A stretch of 40,724 nt of DNA from a virus: the IMG/VR virus record IMGVR_UViG_3300028857_000014, positions 1 through 40,724 of that record. One strand, given 5' to 3'. Positions 8,090 through 17,248 of the stretch are shown piece after piece. A program made the position numbers and the translations under genes. Below the pieces are notes generated by a model, which did no database searches, was not told the DNA's origin, and saw nothing but the letters and a program-made list of their open reading frames with translations. How positions within the stretch are numbered: position 1 is the first letter of the stretch; each line of letters begins with the position of its first letter.

Positions 8090-9022
8090 TTAACAACGAC
8101 TTACTTTTCCATCTTTCACATATCTACTAATTGATGCCTCGCTAACTCCCAGCGCCTTAGCCATCGCTCTCTGAGAATCATAAATTTCACCAGTGTTCTT
8201 GTCTATGACTTTTTTACTGCACTTTTCAGCAGCTAGTTTTGCCATTTTTCGGCATTGTATCTTGTTCGCATCAGATGCGCGCCAAATATCCTGTCCTGCG
8301 CGGGCCGCCGCGAGATTCGCTGGGTTAGATGCAAAGGCTTTATATCCTTTTTTTGTAGACGCCTGCCCTTCTGGCGTGGCGGAATACGCGATTACCTTCT
8401 GCCGTTGCAATTCTTTTCCCTCTGCGCTCCTAGGGTCTTTTCTTCCCGCAAATATTCTTTTTAAGTGATCCGCCCCGCCTTCGGCCATCTGTTTTTTTGT
8501 TGCCGCTGATTTCATTGCTCGGTATTCTGGTCGCCTCCATGCTATCTTGCCCACCTCAGATTTTAATGGGGTTTTACAAAATTCAGCATACCCTTTTTTT
8601 GTTTCATGGGATACCTGCCTACCTTTTAATGCAGCACTTAACTTTGCTCGCCAAGCAGGGTTATCCCATACTCTTTCACGCATTAGAGCATGCATCACTG
8701 GGTTTGTAGCGGAATCTTGGCCTTGCCCTCCTTTGAGGATGTTATAGCCTTTTTTGTTGTTTGTTGAATCACGCAAATCAATCTCGGATATTTCCGCAGA
8801 ACAGCATTCATCGCGGCTATTGTGAGTGCTAATTATATGCATAATAGGCGCTCCGTGTTTTCTCCATGCACAGTAGACGGGGAGTTTTTTACCCGATCTA
8901 GCCGCGTACTTATGACTTTTATATCGAGACTCATAAAGTCCATTGGAATCCGTTTTACTCATTCCAATATAAACTTTTCCATTATTAAAAGTCAGCGCAT
9001 AAACAAAATAAACTACATCCAT
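8090..9022 (-). CDS. Free-standing GIY-YIG homing endonuclease with NUMOD-type tail
   Basis: 310 residues, A+T-richer than its neighbours. The N-terminal GIY-YIG nuclease motif is YFVYAL ... VYIGMS (residues 5-22), followed by RYKSHKYAARSG and HISTHNSRDE-like blocks that complete the domain. The middle (~100-250) has NUMOD3-like repeats; the last ~40 residues (KVIDKNTGEIYDSQRAMAKA, then LGVSEASISRYV) are an intron-endonuclease HTH. The gene ends with three stop codons in a row in frame (TAA TGA TAG). The ATG follows the U-tract of a terminator with no Shine-Dalgarno sequence, suggesting low expression. It lies between the capsid gene and the connector genes. Confidence 0.88.
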   Translation of the reverse strand: MDVVYFVYALTFNNGKVYIGMSKTDSNGLYESRYKSHKYAARSGKKLPVYCAWRKHGAPIMHIISTHNSRDECCSAEISEIDLRDSTNNKKGYNILKGGQGQDSATNPVMHALMRERVWDNPAWRAKLSAALKGRQVSHETKKGYAEFCKTPLKSEVGKIAWRRPEYRAMKSAATKKQMAEGGADHLKRIFAGRKDPRSAEGKELQRQKVIAYSATPEGQASTKKGYKAFASNPANLAAARAGQDIWRASDANKIQCRKMAKLAAEKCSKKVIDKNTGEIYDSQRAMAKALGVSEASISRYVKDGKVSRC

Positions 9023-9053
9023 AAAAAAATCCCCACGGTTTAAGATGGGGATT
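9023..9053 (-). terminator. Intrinsic terminator after the major capsid gene
   Basis: Minus strand: 8-bp stem AATCCCCA/TGGGGATT with a 10-base loop followed by seven U residues. It lies 24 bases after the capsid stop codon, and the GIY-YIG start codon immediately follows the U-tract. Confidence 0.85.
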
Positions 9054-9077
9054 AGTGTAACACTCTTTTCGCTGTCG

Positions 9078-10214
9078 CTACGCGCCCGACCTTCTGATCA
9101 CCGCAAATGGACGTTTAAGCATCACGCCCGCGCTCGCATTGGCGAAGACTTCTTCGTAGCCCTTCGTCAGTTGCTGCGCGCCGATGGTGACGAACTTGGC
9201 CGGAACCATCTGCATGAACACCTTGCCGTCGTCGGTGCTGCCTTCTGGATACGAATCGGCATACACGTAGAACACGTTTGCGCCACCGTTGGCGGCGTCC
9301 AATTCAGGGGCCGATTCAACTCGTACGTTCGGGTAGTTCTTCGACAGCCATTCTTGCACCGAGTAGCCCAGTTGCGTCGGGATCGAGATGTAATCGACCG
9401 ACGATGGACCCATCGCCCAGGTGATAGGCGTTTTCTTCGGATCGATGACGTTACCCGATTGCACACGCAGGGCGTTCAGGGCCGACAGAATATCGGCGAT
9501 GATTTCCAGCGTTGTCTTCGTGGCGAACGTGGACGTACCGGCTGCACCGTTCGGCAGGTTGACGTAGGCAGGCAGCGACGGATCGTTCAGGAAGCCATAC
9601 GTGCGGCCGGCGCCGTTGTTGAAGCCGTAGAAGCCGATGTAGTTACGCTGCACTTCCAAGCCCATGACAGCAGCCACGCGCTTTTCAGCGGCGCTGTTGT
9701 AGTTCATGGCCGATGCGCGCTTTTCTTCCAGGTAGCCGACTTGCAGGCCTTCTTGGTGGCGCACGATGGAGCGGCGTTCCCAGTTGGTGTTCCAGTTGGT
9801 CATCGGGACGTTGTTGCTGTCCTGGTAGATCGACGCGTTACCCGTGCGCTCGCTGAAACCTTGAACGATTTCTTCGTCCTCGATGCGGCCCATGGTAGTC
9901 TCGCCGATCAGGCGGTCAATGGCTCGGTCACGGGTGGTGACGAACACGAAGCCTGGCGCAAAATGCTGCAGGAACTGGATCGGCGTGGTGATCGATGGCG
10001 TGCTCAGTGGCGCGGTCAGGTTGGTATCCATCGCGCTGTTGATCATGTGCGCACCGTCCTTGTACGCAGAGTACATCTGGCCAATGGCCCGCTGCGTGAA
10101 GGTGATGCCGATGTTGTCCAGGGCGGCAACGTCTGCCATGGATTGAACTGGGTAATCGCTCAGTGCGCCCACTTTTCGGGCAGAGCGATGACCACGGATT
10201 TTTGTTTCTTCCAT
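9078..10214 (-). CDS. Major capsid protein (DUF2184)
   Basis: 378 residues. The N-terminal segment with DNIGITFTQRAIGQMYSAY, the conserved IPTQLGYSVQEWL near 290 and the C-terminal KRPFAVIRRSG fit the DUF2184 capsid family, an HK97-fold capsid protein found with DUF2213 and cement proteins. Length is normal for the family. The stop is TAG, followed by an intrinsic terminator, so amber codons do act as stops in this phage. Upstream neighbour is the cement protein, 13 bases away. Confidence 0.92.
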   Translation of the reverse strand: MEETKIRGHRSARKVGALSDYPVQSMADVAALDNIGITFTQRAIGQMYSAYKDGAHMINSAMDTNLTAPLSTPSITTPIQFLQHFAPGFVFVTTRDRAIDRLIGETTMGRIEDEEIVQGFSERTGNASIYQDSNNVPMTNWNTNWERRSIVRHQEGLQVGYLEEKRASAMNYNSAAEKRVAAVMGLEVQRNYIGFYGFNNGAGRTYGFLNDPSLPAYVNLPNGAAGTSTFATKTTLEIIADILSALNALRVQSGNVIDPKKTPITWAMGPSSVDYISIPTQLGYSVQEWLSKNYPNVRVESAPELDAANGGANVFYVYADSYPEGSTDDGKVFMQMVPAKFVTIGAQQLTKGYEEVFANASAGVMLKRPFAVIRRSGA

Positions 10215-10226
10215 TTTTTGCCCCTA

Positions 10227-10730
10227 TTAGCTGTTAAGCAGTTGGATGATTGCCAGCGAATTGGCAGTCGTGATATTGCGCAAGATGAACGATGCGCCAG
10301 GGATCAACGTGTGGCTTGCTGGTGGCGTTCCGCCTGGCGCTGCGGCGATGATGCCGGTAGCATTCGCGTAGGCCACGCCATCGCCGATATTCGCGGTCGT
10401 GGACGTGATGATGAACACGCCTGGAATGGTCGTGGTCGCTTCGACTGGCAGCTCATTAGGCAGCGTCAGGGTAGGCGACAGCGGGCCGGTAGCGCCACCG
10501 AGCGATGCGTATTGCTTGCTGTTGGTCAGGATGCCGGCGAAGACGCCAGTGCCACCAGCGACAGCAACGCCATCGGTAGCAGCAACCATCGTCACAGCGC
10601 GGCCGATGACGTTTTGGGTAGGATCGGTGGTGCGCAGAACAACGTTCTTTGCGCGCACTGGGCCGTCAAGGGCGCGGTCGCCGACGATGCCATCCGCAGG
10701 GAATTGGCGTACAACTGATTGAAATGCCAT
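10227..10730 (-). CDS. Structural cement/head decoration protein (gp24-like)
   Basis: 167 residues, Ala/Gly/Thr-rich and beta-strand-rich, lacking Cys and charged clusters: typical of proteins that sit on the outer capsid surface and lock capsomers. The N-terminus (MAFQSVVRQFPADGIVGD) matches the cement family that regularly precedes DUF2184 capsid genes. Located directly between the DUF2213 scaffold/protease and the capsid gene. Confidence 0.8.
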   Translation of the reverse strand: MAFQSVVRQFPADGIVGDRALDGPVRAKNVVLRTTDPTQNVIGRAVTMVAATDGVAVAGGTGVFAGILTNSKQYASLGGATGPLSPTLTLPNELPVEATTTIPGVFIITSTTANIGDGVAYANATGIIAAAPGGTPPASHTLIPGASFILRNITTANSLAIIQLLNS

Positions 10731-10742
10731 GGTTGCTGCTCC

Positions 10743-12008
10743 TTACTTAACGTGCGTAGCCAGGTAGGCCGCGCCGGTGGATTTTTGAACGTCGATGGAA
10801 TCCATGCCGTATGCCTGCGATGGCGATGGACGGCCGGCCAGGTAGCTTTCGACGCGGATTTCGGCATTGTCTTTCGGCAGCTTCAATTGATCTGCGATAT
10901 ATTCCGCCGTCTGCTTGAGTGTCATCGAGTCATGGGCAAAACTGCCAATGAAATGGCTGGCACGCGAAGCCAAGTCATTCTTTTTGGCGATTTCCACCAT
11001 GATGGCTGCCGAGTCCATTGCTGCAGGCTTGGCTTCCAAAGCTGTGATTTTCGCCGTCAGTTCTTTGACATGCTTCAAGGCCGCGTCCATGGCTTCGGAT
11101 TTTTTGCCGTCTTCTTCTTCTTTAGCTTTCCGTGCGGCTTCTTCCTCGGCCGCTTTCTTTTCGGCCTCGGCATCATCCATGGCCTTTTTATCGGCCTCTT
11201 CCTTCGCTTTCTTTTCGTCTTCGTCCTTGGCCGCTTTTTTCTCGCCCTCGGCTTCGTCCATTGCGCCTTGCATCTTATCGACGGTCGCAGTGAGCGCAGC
11301 GACGGCCTTTACCAGTTCTTCCAGTTCCATTTGTTGCTCCTTACTTTCAAGTTTGAATGTCATGCTGTCCATGACTGACACATCCGGGCCGCTGCGACCC
11401 TTTACAACTAATGCACTGTGATTGCCGCGTATCCGGCGCTGGACGTATTCATACGCCTGGCCATCAAACACTCCGCTTTCTTTTGACCATTTGCAACTAT
11501 AGCCGGCTGAAACCTGTTCTTTGCCAATTTCAATTGAATCGAGCGTTTGTGCGGAATATACACGCAAATTGGCGCGGAGGTATGGGAATTCAAAATATAC
11601 CTTTTCCCCGATTACTCCTTCGACGCGCTTATTGTCTGTTTTGACAAGGGTTCCGATATTGCCTAGCAGGTTCTCGGGATGCTCGTTTATGAATGGCGTG
11701 AGCTTGAATGACTCGATGGTTTCAGGATCATTCAATTCCTCTTGCGGACGAAGCACCATGTAAATCTTGCTTTTGTCATCCGCGCCGATTTGCGAGCCGA
11801 GATAGGGGAATACGCCAACCTTGGAGATTGGATTGTCTTCGATGGTCATCCAGCCGAAGTCATCGAACTTGCGGGCGCTTTCGTCCATGGCCGCGCCAGC
11901 TTCTTTATAAGCAATTGCAGCGGCCTGCTCGGGGCTATGTCCCGCTGCAATCAGCTCCTCTATATTGGCCTGGATAATTTCTTTGGAACTGCCTTTTTTC
12001 AGCGGCAT
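10743..12008 (-). CDS. DUF2213 prohead protease/scaffold protein
   Basis: 421 residues. A short N-terminal helix (SPEQAAAIAYKEAG) precedes a beta-rich domain (~45-215) of DUF2213 type, a group related to prohead serine proteases; residues ~225-310 are a long coiled coil of Glu/Lys/Ala repeats (EEADKKAMDDAEAEKKAAEE), the usual signature of a scaffolding core; the C-terminal ~100 residues are helical and end in a capsid-like segment. It is likely to organise capsid assembly and be cleaved. Catalytic residues cannot be confirmed from sequence alone. Confidence 0.83.
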   Translation of the reverse strand: MPLKKGSSKEIIQANIEELIAAGHSPEQAAAIAYKEAGAAMDESARKFDDFGWMTIEDNPISKVGVFPYLGSQIGADDKSKIYMVLRPQEELNDPETIESFKLTPFINEHPENLLGNIGTLVKTDNKRVEGVIGEKVYFEFPYLRANLRVYSAQTLDSIEIGKEQVSAGYSCKWSKESGVFDGQAYEYVQRRIRGNHSALVVKGRSGPDVSVMDSMTFKLESKEQQMELEELVKAVAALTATVDKMQGAMDEAEGEKKAAKDEDEKKAKEEADKKAMDDAEAEKKAAEEEAARKAKEEEDGKKSEAMDAALKHVKELTAKITALEAKPAAMDSAAIMVEIAKKNDLASRASHFIGSFAHDSMTLKQTAEYIADQLKLPKDNAEIRVESYLAGRPSPSQAYGMDSIDVQKSTGAAYLATHVK

Positions 12009-12009
12009 T

Positions 12010-12165
12010 TTAAACTTTCCATCCGGCTATCTGGTAGCCCATCAGAAACAACATGCGATTACATGGCTTCTCATCCATGTTGATTGTCAGCAGCATGAGA
12101 GCGGGGCCAATCAGTTTCTTGACGGTCAGCGATAAGGTAACGATCATTTCATCTGCGATATTCAT
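12010..12165 (-). CDS. Small late protein, function unknown
   Basis: 51 residues starting MNIADEMIVTLSL, with GAGGG eight bases upstream of ATG and its TAA one base before the DUF2213 start. It has an amphipathic to hydrophobic central segment (KKLIGPALMLLTINM) that may be a weak membrane or packing helix. Not recognised. Good ribosome site and snug fit between neighbours support a real gene. Confidence 0.6.
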   Translation of the reverse strand: MNIADEMIVTLSLTVKKLIGPALMLLTINMDEKPCNRMLFLMGYQIAGWKV

Positions 12166-12183
12166 CTATTGCCCTCACATGCC

Positions 12184-12315
12184 CTAAAAATCAATGCCAA
12201 GAATTTGATATTGACGGCCCGCTTTGCAGAACACCAATCGACCAAAAATCTTCATCACCGAGCATGCGCCAGCTTTGGCATATTCAAATCCAGCAAACTT
12301 GTAATGCTTATACAT
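12184..12315 (-). CDS. Small late protein, function unknown
   Basis: 43 residues (MYKHYKFAGFEYAK...), basic and aromatic, with GAGGG just upstream of ATG. The gene begins 8 bases after the stop of the head morphogenesis gene and ends 18 bases before the next small gene. It has a beta-like pattern including FGRLVFCKAGRQYQILGI. Not recognised. Confidence 0.6.
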   Translation of the reverse strand: MYKHYKFAGFEYAKAGACSVMKIFGRLVFCKAGRQYQILGIDF

Positions 12316-12323
12316 GGCATCCC

Positions 12324-13151
12324 TCACATATCGTCAAAATTAATTACCGGCAGGAAACTACAGCGGCAAAATGGACTTTCACCGGGGATAACATTTTCTC
12401 CCTTGTCCCCAATTGGCGCACCTTCGGATAAAACGAATTCTTTCCCATTATATGCTTTATGCAAAGGACGCGGCTCTTTCGTTCCGCCAGTGTGAATCCA
12501 GATTCCTTTTTTCACGCCGGCCGCTTTTGCCCGTTCAATGTTGACAGTATTGTATGCTTTTCGTGACTGATCCAGAGCGATATTCCGCGACCTACGTTCC
12601 TACATTCCGCCGTATTTCTTAATCTCTTCCTGCAGCGGCCCAATGCCACCAGTTCCAGTAATCGAGCGGTTCACCGCGCCCTTGATGCGATCAAGGTATT
12701 GCGTCGGGATCGACTTAATCAAATCCACGTTTTCGCTGATACTGGCCTCAAACATGTCGCGCATACCCTGCGGCATATCCTCGACTTTGAGTGTTACCTC
12801 GCCAGTCATCTTCTTGAATGAGCGTTTCAGATTCGCTTTGCTCTGCTCGTCAACCTCTCCCAGCATCCTGCGCGCTAGGCGGCTTGCATAGCTCGTGTAC
12901 AGGCGGTCAAAACGCGAGGTAAGCAGATTGAGCATCTGCCGCGCCTGCAGTGCAATGCTGGCATCCTGCGCGAAGAACTCCTTTGCGTCGGGCGTGCGGA
13001 AAAGTTCCTTGACGGCCTCTTGCGTGGCCTTGGTCATTTCCCGCGCCAGCTTGCGCAGCTCCCGCGAGTATCGCTCTTCGATCCCCACGGGGTTATGCAG
13101 CGCCAGGCCGCGCAGTTGCTTAGGCTGTTGCGGTGGCGTCGTCTTGGTCAT
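12324..13151 (-). pseudogene. MuF-like minor head protein interrupted by an in-frame amber codon
   Basis: The first 183 codons encode the helical N-terminal part of a head morphogenesis protein (MuF/SPP1 gp7-like); then TAG at 12602-12600; then 91 codons in the same frame encode the conserved rest of the family (RNIALDQSRKAYNTV, then IWIHTGGTKEPRPLHK, then GESPFCRCSFLPVI). No frameshift is needed: one base change (for example TCG to TAG) explains the break. Termination would leave the protein without its conserved core, so the gene is either inactivated, dependent on amber readthrough, or a sequence error. The start is uncertain: ATG 13151 (MTKTTPPQQP) is chosen, with ATG 13169 possible; both lie inside the portal gene. 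It follows the portal as in related phages. Confidence 0.8.
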
Positions 13152-14634
13152 CGGGTATATCCAGGTCATCAGGCATATCCGCACTCATGCCGGCGAATTC
13201 AGATTGCGCGTCCTTCGTCAGTGCTTCGCGGATATCATTGCCATCTATGGCGCCAGTCTGCTGCAGTGCTGCATACGTGTCGGCCTTGAGCTTGTTGATT
13301 TCCGCGATTTCTTTTTCGGTCGGCTCATCCAGCGGGTTCCATACTGGCTCAATGTGATACTTGCCGTTGAATTCCGAGCGCGACAAGATTTCATAGTGGC
13401 GCTCAAGGAAGGGCGCACCGTCATTCTCTTGCAGGCTGGCCAGCAGTTCGCGGTAGCTCTCGACCTCGTAATCACCCGATGCGCCGAAGCCCTTGGGAGA
13501 CGTGCCAAGCAGTTTCGTAGCCGGCACTTCGGCAATCGCGGCCACAAGCTGATACTGCGTCATGATGACTGAATCAACGTCCGCCAGACTTGTTTCGTGC
13601 TGCTCATACTCTTCTTCCTTCCCGATGATGCGAGTTCCGTAGTTATCACGTAAGGAAACTTGCTCTGCCATGCGCTCCATGAATCGTTGGGGATTTTGAA
13701 AAGCGCTATCAAGATCAAGCTTTACTACATTCATGCGCTTGGTCATCGCCAGTAGCGGCCCTTCATTGGCCGTGCGCTCTGCTGCATAGATGCGCTCGTA
13801 AATCTGTTGCGTAAGCGGCACGCCGCCGTACAGATAGGCAGGCTTGAGAATATCCGGCACCTCGGCATGGCGAACGATAATCAGGTGCGTGCGGTGATAG
13901 CGCTTGCTGCCGATCTGCCACCATGTCGGCTCATAGAAATGGATGCTCGATGCGTCCATGATGGAATCGTCGCCCATGAATGGCGTCATCCAATACGGGT
14001 CTACCTGGCTGATTCCGCGATAGCTGCCAGGCTTGATGCCATCGGGATTATATGGCTTGAGGTAATAGTCGGGATCGTCCGACTCGACAACGAATAGAGC
14101 GATGCGAATGCCGAAGATGCGCTTATTGCGGATCAACTCAACCAGATTGTGATGCACGCGGAATTGCTTATCGAGCTTGCATATTTCCGCGATCAGTTCG
14201 GGTGTCTCTTCGTTTCCGTCGTTGATGGTCGGCTTCCAGCCATTGCGCACGGCGTCCTTGGCCGGCATCGAGCACGCCTTATCAATCAACCACTGCTGCG
14301 CGAAGATGGCGCAGGCTTGGAAGCCGATAAAGCCTTGGCTTGCATACCAGGACATAAGCGAGTCAGGCATGCGCTGCGTAGCCGAAACGAAAGCATTCTT
14401 GCTGGCGTATGGATTACTGCCGGGGTCACAGAAGGCGTCCATGGCGTGCTGCCTGCCATCCTGCGAGCCTTTGAATGTCGGCGCCTTGATCATCGCGTCA
14501 TACATGGCCCCACGGTCAAGAGGCTCCATGGAGATATCCGTACTGAACTGGCCAGGGCGCCCAACGTTATTCACAGCCTCAGCCTCTTGCACTGGCTTGC
14601 CTTCTTTGCCGCGCACCCAATCGAAAAATCCCAT
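13120..14634 (-). CDS. Portal protein (DUF1073)
   Basis: About 504 residues from ATG 14634 (MGFFDWVRGKEG); an in-frame start farther upstream would lie inside the terminase gene. Recognisable blocks are WYASQGFIGFQACAIFAQQW, then QVDPYWMTPF, and TKLLGTSPKGFGASGDYEVES, all typical of the DUF1073 portal group. The acidic C-terminus (DDLDIPDDQDD) is also usual. The dodecameric portal sits at one capsid vertex, docks terminase during packaging and later holds the tail. Starts 7 bases after the large terminase stop. Confidence 0.9.
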   Translation of the reverse strand: MGFFDWVRGKEGKPVQEAEAVNNVGRPGQFSTDISMEPLDRGAMYDAMIKAPTFKGSQDGRQHAMDAFCDPGSNPYASKNAFVSATQRMPDSLMSWYASQGFIGFQACAIFAQQWLIDKACSMPAKDAVRNGWKPTINDGNEETPELIAEICKLDKQFRVHHNLVELIRNKRIFGIRIALFVVESDDPDYYLKPYNPDGIKPGSYRGISQVDPYWMTPFMGDDSIMDASSIHFYEPTWWQIGSKRYHRTHLIIVRHAEVPDILKPAYLYGGVPLTQQIYERIYAAERTANEGPLLAMTKRMNVVKLDLDSAFQNPQRFMERMAEQVSLRDNYGTRIIGKEEEYEQHETSLADVDSVIMTQYQLVAAIAEVPATKLLGTSPKGFGASGDYEVESYRELLASLQENDGAPFLERHYEILSRSEFNGKYHIEPVWNPLDEPTEKEIAEINKLKADTYAALQQTGAIDGNDIREALTKDAQSEFAGMSADMPDDLDIPDDQDDATATA

Positions 14635-14641
14635 ATGTTCC

Positions 14642-16021
14642 TCAATAATCGTAGAAGCTCTTGCCTGCCGAACAAAGTCCTGCGCTGTTTGCAATAACAA
14701 AGCTGTCAGCAATATTTGGAGATGCGACCTCGCGTTTCGCCAAATCTTTTTTTGACTCGACTTTCACCTTGCCGGCATTATCAAAGTCTCGTTTCGGCGT
14801 CGCTAATTCATCCATCAGCTTTTCAAGCAATTTAGAATCGCACTCGCTGGATATGCTAATCATATCATCTGCTGCAAATTCAATCCCTTTCGTGACGGCA
14901 AGATAGGTGTTTCGGAAGCGGTCAGCAATAAGCCACCAAGCCTGCGCTTTGAGGTTGGAGAAGAAATCCTTATTCTTGATCTTCGTTTCCCCGTAATTGG
15001 AATCTGGCTTTGATACGGCCGCACCGGCATTGAATTTGAAGTGGCTTGACCATCCCAGGCTATTGAGCGTCGATCCCGTCCCGGCGCCCACGCCAATAGA
15101 GTCATAGCCTATTCGCTGCGCATCTTGCGTTTTTGCCGTCAACCGCACTCGCTCTGCGGACTCGCGCAATTCATTCTCGCCACCTTTCCATTCATCCAGG
15201 CCAGTAGCGATAGAGCCATCCATGGTCGTAGTGGCGTTCTTATCGGCGCCATCGTCTGCAACGTCATAGCCGACTGTCTTGCCGCCTGACCATGATCCAG
15301 AGGCCGGGATAACCGTCTTGTGCGCATCAATAGCATATTGAATCCAGCTGCGCTTGATGATTACGCTTGCGTCATCGTCTTTTGGCACTCCCAGGTAGAT
15401 ATGGGCAAACTCGTCTGCATCTTCTTCCTTGGCCGCGTTGATGATTTTCAGCATCGTATTAGACAAGAACGGATTCTCATCATAGTTGATTTGACGCACG
15501 ATAGTTTCAGGCGGCGGATTCCGAACGAACCGCTTATACGCAAAATCAGTAGCAAGCTTGGGATTGAATATCACCCAGCATTGCGAATGGTCTTTACGAA
15601 TGGTCGGCTCTAGCGTCTTCCATTGAGCCTCTGTGAGATTGTGCGCTTCCTCGATCCAGAGAATATCCACGGACTCTAGCGACTTAATCTCGTCAATCGA
15701 GCGCCACAGGCCATAGAACATGAACTCCGAACCTGTTGCCGTGTTGTAAATCTTGTCTCGCTGAATATCAAAGCGCGATTGCAGGCCGAAGCGTTCAATC
15801 TGAATCTTGAGCAGGGCATAAACTGATTCGCTGATGCGATTCTGAAATTGTCGAACGCACAACACGCGAAGTTTATATTTGTTCGCCAGGAATGTAACGA
15901 AGCCGGCCGCATCCCATGACTTTGAGCTTGCGCGCCCGCCGATCAATACCCGATTGCGCGCTGGCTTCGTCCAGAATTCCTTTAGGGCAGGATTCAGAGA
16001 TGCTCGACCTTCACTCGCCAT
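14642..16021 (-). CDS. terL: Terminase large subunit (PBSX/Terminase_3 type)
   Basis: 459 residues from ATG 16021, overlapping the small subunit gene by 11 bases. ATPase domain: Walker A GGRASSKS (residues 28-35), Walker B VDILWIEEA (118-126) and a coupling motif near VIFNPK. The C-terminal RNase H-like nuclease domain begins at VGYDVADDGADKN, giving the first acidic metal ligands; a later conserved block is YDSIGVGAG. The motor cleaves concatemeric DNA and pumps it through the portal. Confidence 0.92.
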   Translation of the reverse strand: MASEGRASLNPALKEFWTKPARNRVLIGGRASSKSWDAAGFVTFLANKYKLRVLCVRQFQNRISESVYALLKIQIERFGLQSRFDIQRDKIYNTATGSEFMFYGLWRSIDEIKSLESVDILWIEEAHNLTEAQWKTLEPTIRKDHSQCWVIFNPKLATDFAYKRFVRNPPPETIVRQINYDENPFLSNTMLKIINAAKEEDADEFAHIYLGVPKDDDASVIIKRSWIQYAIDAHKTVIPASGSWSGGKTVGYDVADDGADKNATTTMDGSIATGLDEWKGGENELRESAERVRLTAKTQDAQRIGYDSIGVGAGTGSTLNSLGWSSHFKFNAGAAVSKPDSNYGETKIKNKDFFSNLKAQAWWLIADRFRNTYLAVTKGIEFAADDMISISSECDSKLLEKLMDELATPKRDFDNAGKVKVESKKDLAKREVASPNIADSFVIANSAGLCSAGKSFYDY

Positions 16022-16616
16022 AGAAGTGGCCCAAACCATCAGGAATATTCTCAGGAGCCTTATCCTCATTCATGATGCTATATGCTTCGCGCTCAAGGCC
16101 GACTAGCACGCGCAGAGTATCAGCCAACTGTTTCATGCTGGTGATCCTGCCCGCACTGGATATGACTTTGCTATAAAGATCATTCTTCCTGTCCATCCCG
16201 TTCTTGTCTTCGCTACGGAGCATTTCGCCCAATTCCTCGTACAGGTCGAGATTGGTTGTCTGCTGCTCCATTTCTTCCAGCAGCGACAGGCAGAGGTTAC
16301 GTGATCGCTTAATGTCTCTGCGGTGCGCCATGCGAATATCGGCGATTACCTGCGCATTGGCATCTACAACCCCTTTTTCGGTTTCCAGTCGTTCAGTGGA
16401 AACCAACGTGGAAACCTCCCGCTTGGAAACCAGCGCATCGGCCTTAGCTTGTATCTTTGCTTTTAGGTCGCGCTCCCAGCCTTCCTTCTTGGCGCGCTTG
16501 TTGATCGCCGTGTGAGAGCAGCCGCGAGCCTCTGCTATCTCCCTGATGGAAAGCACGCCGGCCCGGTAATCAAGCTCGATACGCTCCCAATCCGTTGTTG
16601 CCTTATCGTTAATCAT
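16011..16616 (-). CDS. terS: Terminase small subunit
   Basis: 201 residues. The N-terminus (~10-55) is a helix-turn-helix: LSIREIAEARGCSHTAINKR, followed by a basic stretch, then a long helical oligomerisation region and an acidic C-terminus. This is the standard layout of a terminase small subunit, which recognises the packaging site and stimulates the motor. It overlaps the upstream gene by 8 bases and the large subunit by 11 bases. Confidence 0.88.
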   Translation of the reverse strand: MINDKATTDWERIELDYRAGVLSIREIAEARGCSHTAINKRAKKEGWERDLKAKIQAKADALVSKREVSTLVSTERLETEKGVVDANAQVIADIRMAHRRDIKRSRNLCLSLLEEMEQQTTNLDLYEELGEMLRSEDKNGMDRKNDLYSKVISSAGRITSMKQLADTLRVLVGLEREAYSIMNEDKAPENIPDGLGHFYGE

Positions 16617-17217
16617 GATTCAATGTCCCGTTGCGCTGGAAAGGAATGTTGTTCATCGCCAATAGTAACTCAAGGTAGGCGATGTAGTCGGCATCAGGCA
16701 GAGAGTTGCTTTCCCGATAGGCGGAAACGATGCGATCCATGACCATCGCCCATCCCTTTAACTCAGCCCCTAATCCTACTAACTTCAATTTCTTGAGGTC
16801 GCTCTCACTCAGATCGAACCATTCTCCTGAGATGCGCTTGCCATCCATCATCACATGCATCATGCGCTCAAGTTGCAATGCGCCTGGGACGTAGAACGAA
16901 GCGACAGTTTCGATATCAAATGGGATTTTGACATTGAACAGCTTTAGCCTATCGTGCATGTCATTCGCCTTGCCGATCTTCATGCGCTCTACACCTCCAT
17001 GCGTGCCTTTGATGATGTAGACATAGGCCCAGCCCTCATCCCTCTGGATGGCCTGCGCAAGATCCATCATCTCACCCCATGACTCATGCCTGACGCCTTC
17101 GTAAGCTGCATACGCATTGGCTATCATGCCATTGTGGAGGTGCGGTAGATTGATCGCCCACTCCATGCGCTCACCGTTTGCTCCGAAGATCGCTTCGGCA
17201 ATATCTCTTTCGCTCAT
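16609..17217 (-). CDS. MUG113/T5orf172 GIY-YIG-fold protein
   Basis: 202 residues from ATG 17217, chosen because GAGGAAA lies just upstream (a TTG four codons earlier lacks one). Residues ~65-150 contain AYVYIIKGT, then KIGKANDMHDRLK and the conserved Glu in ALQLERMMH followed by GEWFDLS: the MUG113/T5orf172 subset of the GIY-YIG nuclease superfamily. It is the first gene of the terminase operon and overlaps the small subunit by 8 bases. Whether it cuts DNA, aids packaging or is a domesticated homing enzyme is unknown. Confidence 0.8.
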   Translation of the reverse strand: MSERDIAEAIFGANGERMEWAINLPHLHNGMIANAYAAYEGVRHESWGEMMDLAQAIQRDEGWAYVYIIKGTHGGVERMKIGKANDMHDRLKLFNVKIPFDIETVASFYVPGALQLERMMHVMMDGKRISGEWFDLSESDLKKLKLVGLGAELKGWAMVMDRIVSAYRESNSLPDADYIAYLELLLAMNNIPFQRNGTLNHD

Positions 17218-17248
17218 GCTTTTCCTCAAATTTCCCTAAGTTTCCGTT

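Noticed and set aside
9045-10718. 557-codon plus-strand ORF antisense to capsid and cement genes
   Set aside because: His/Arg-rich mirror of codon bias on the real strand; both antisense genes are recognised families.
9078-12602. Genome-wide reassignment of TAG to sense
   Set aside because: The capsid gene, frameshift product and several small genes end naturally at TAG, so amber is still used as a stop.
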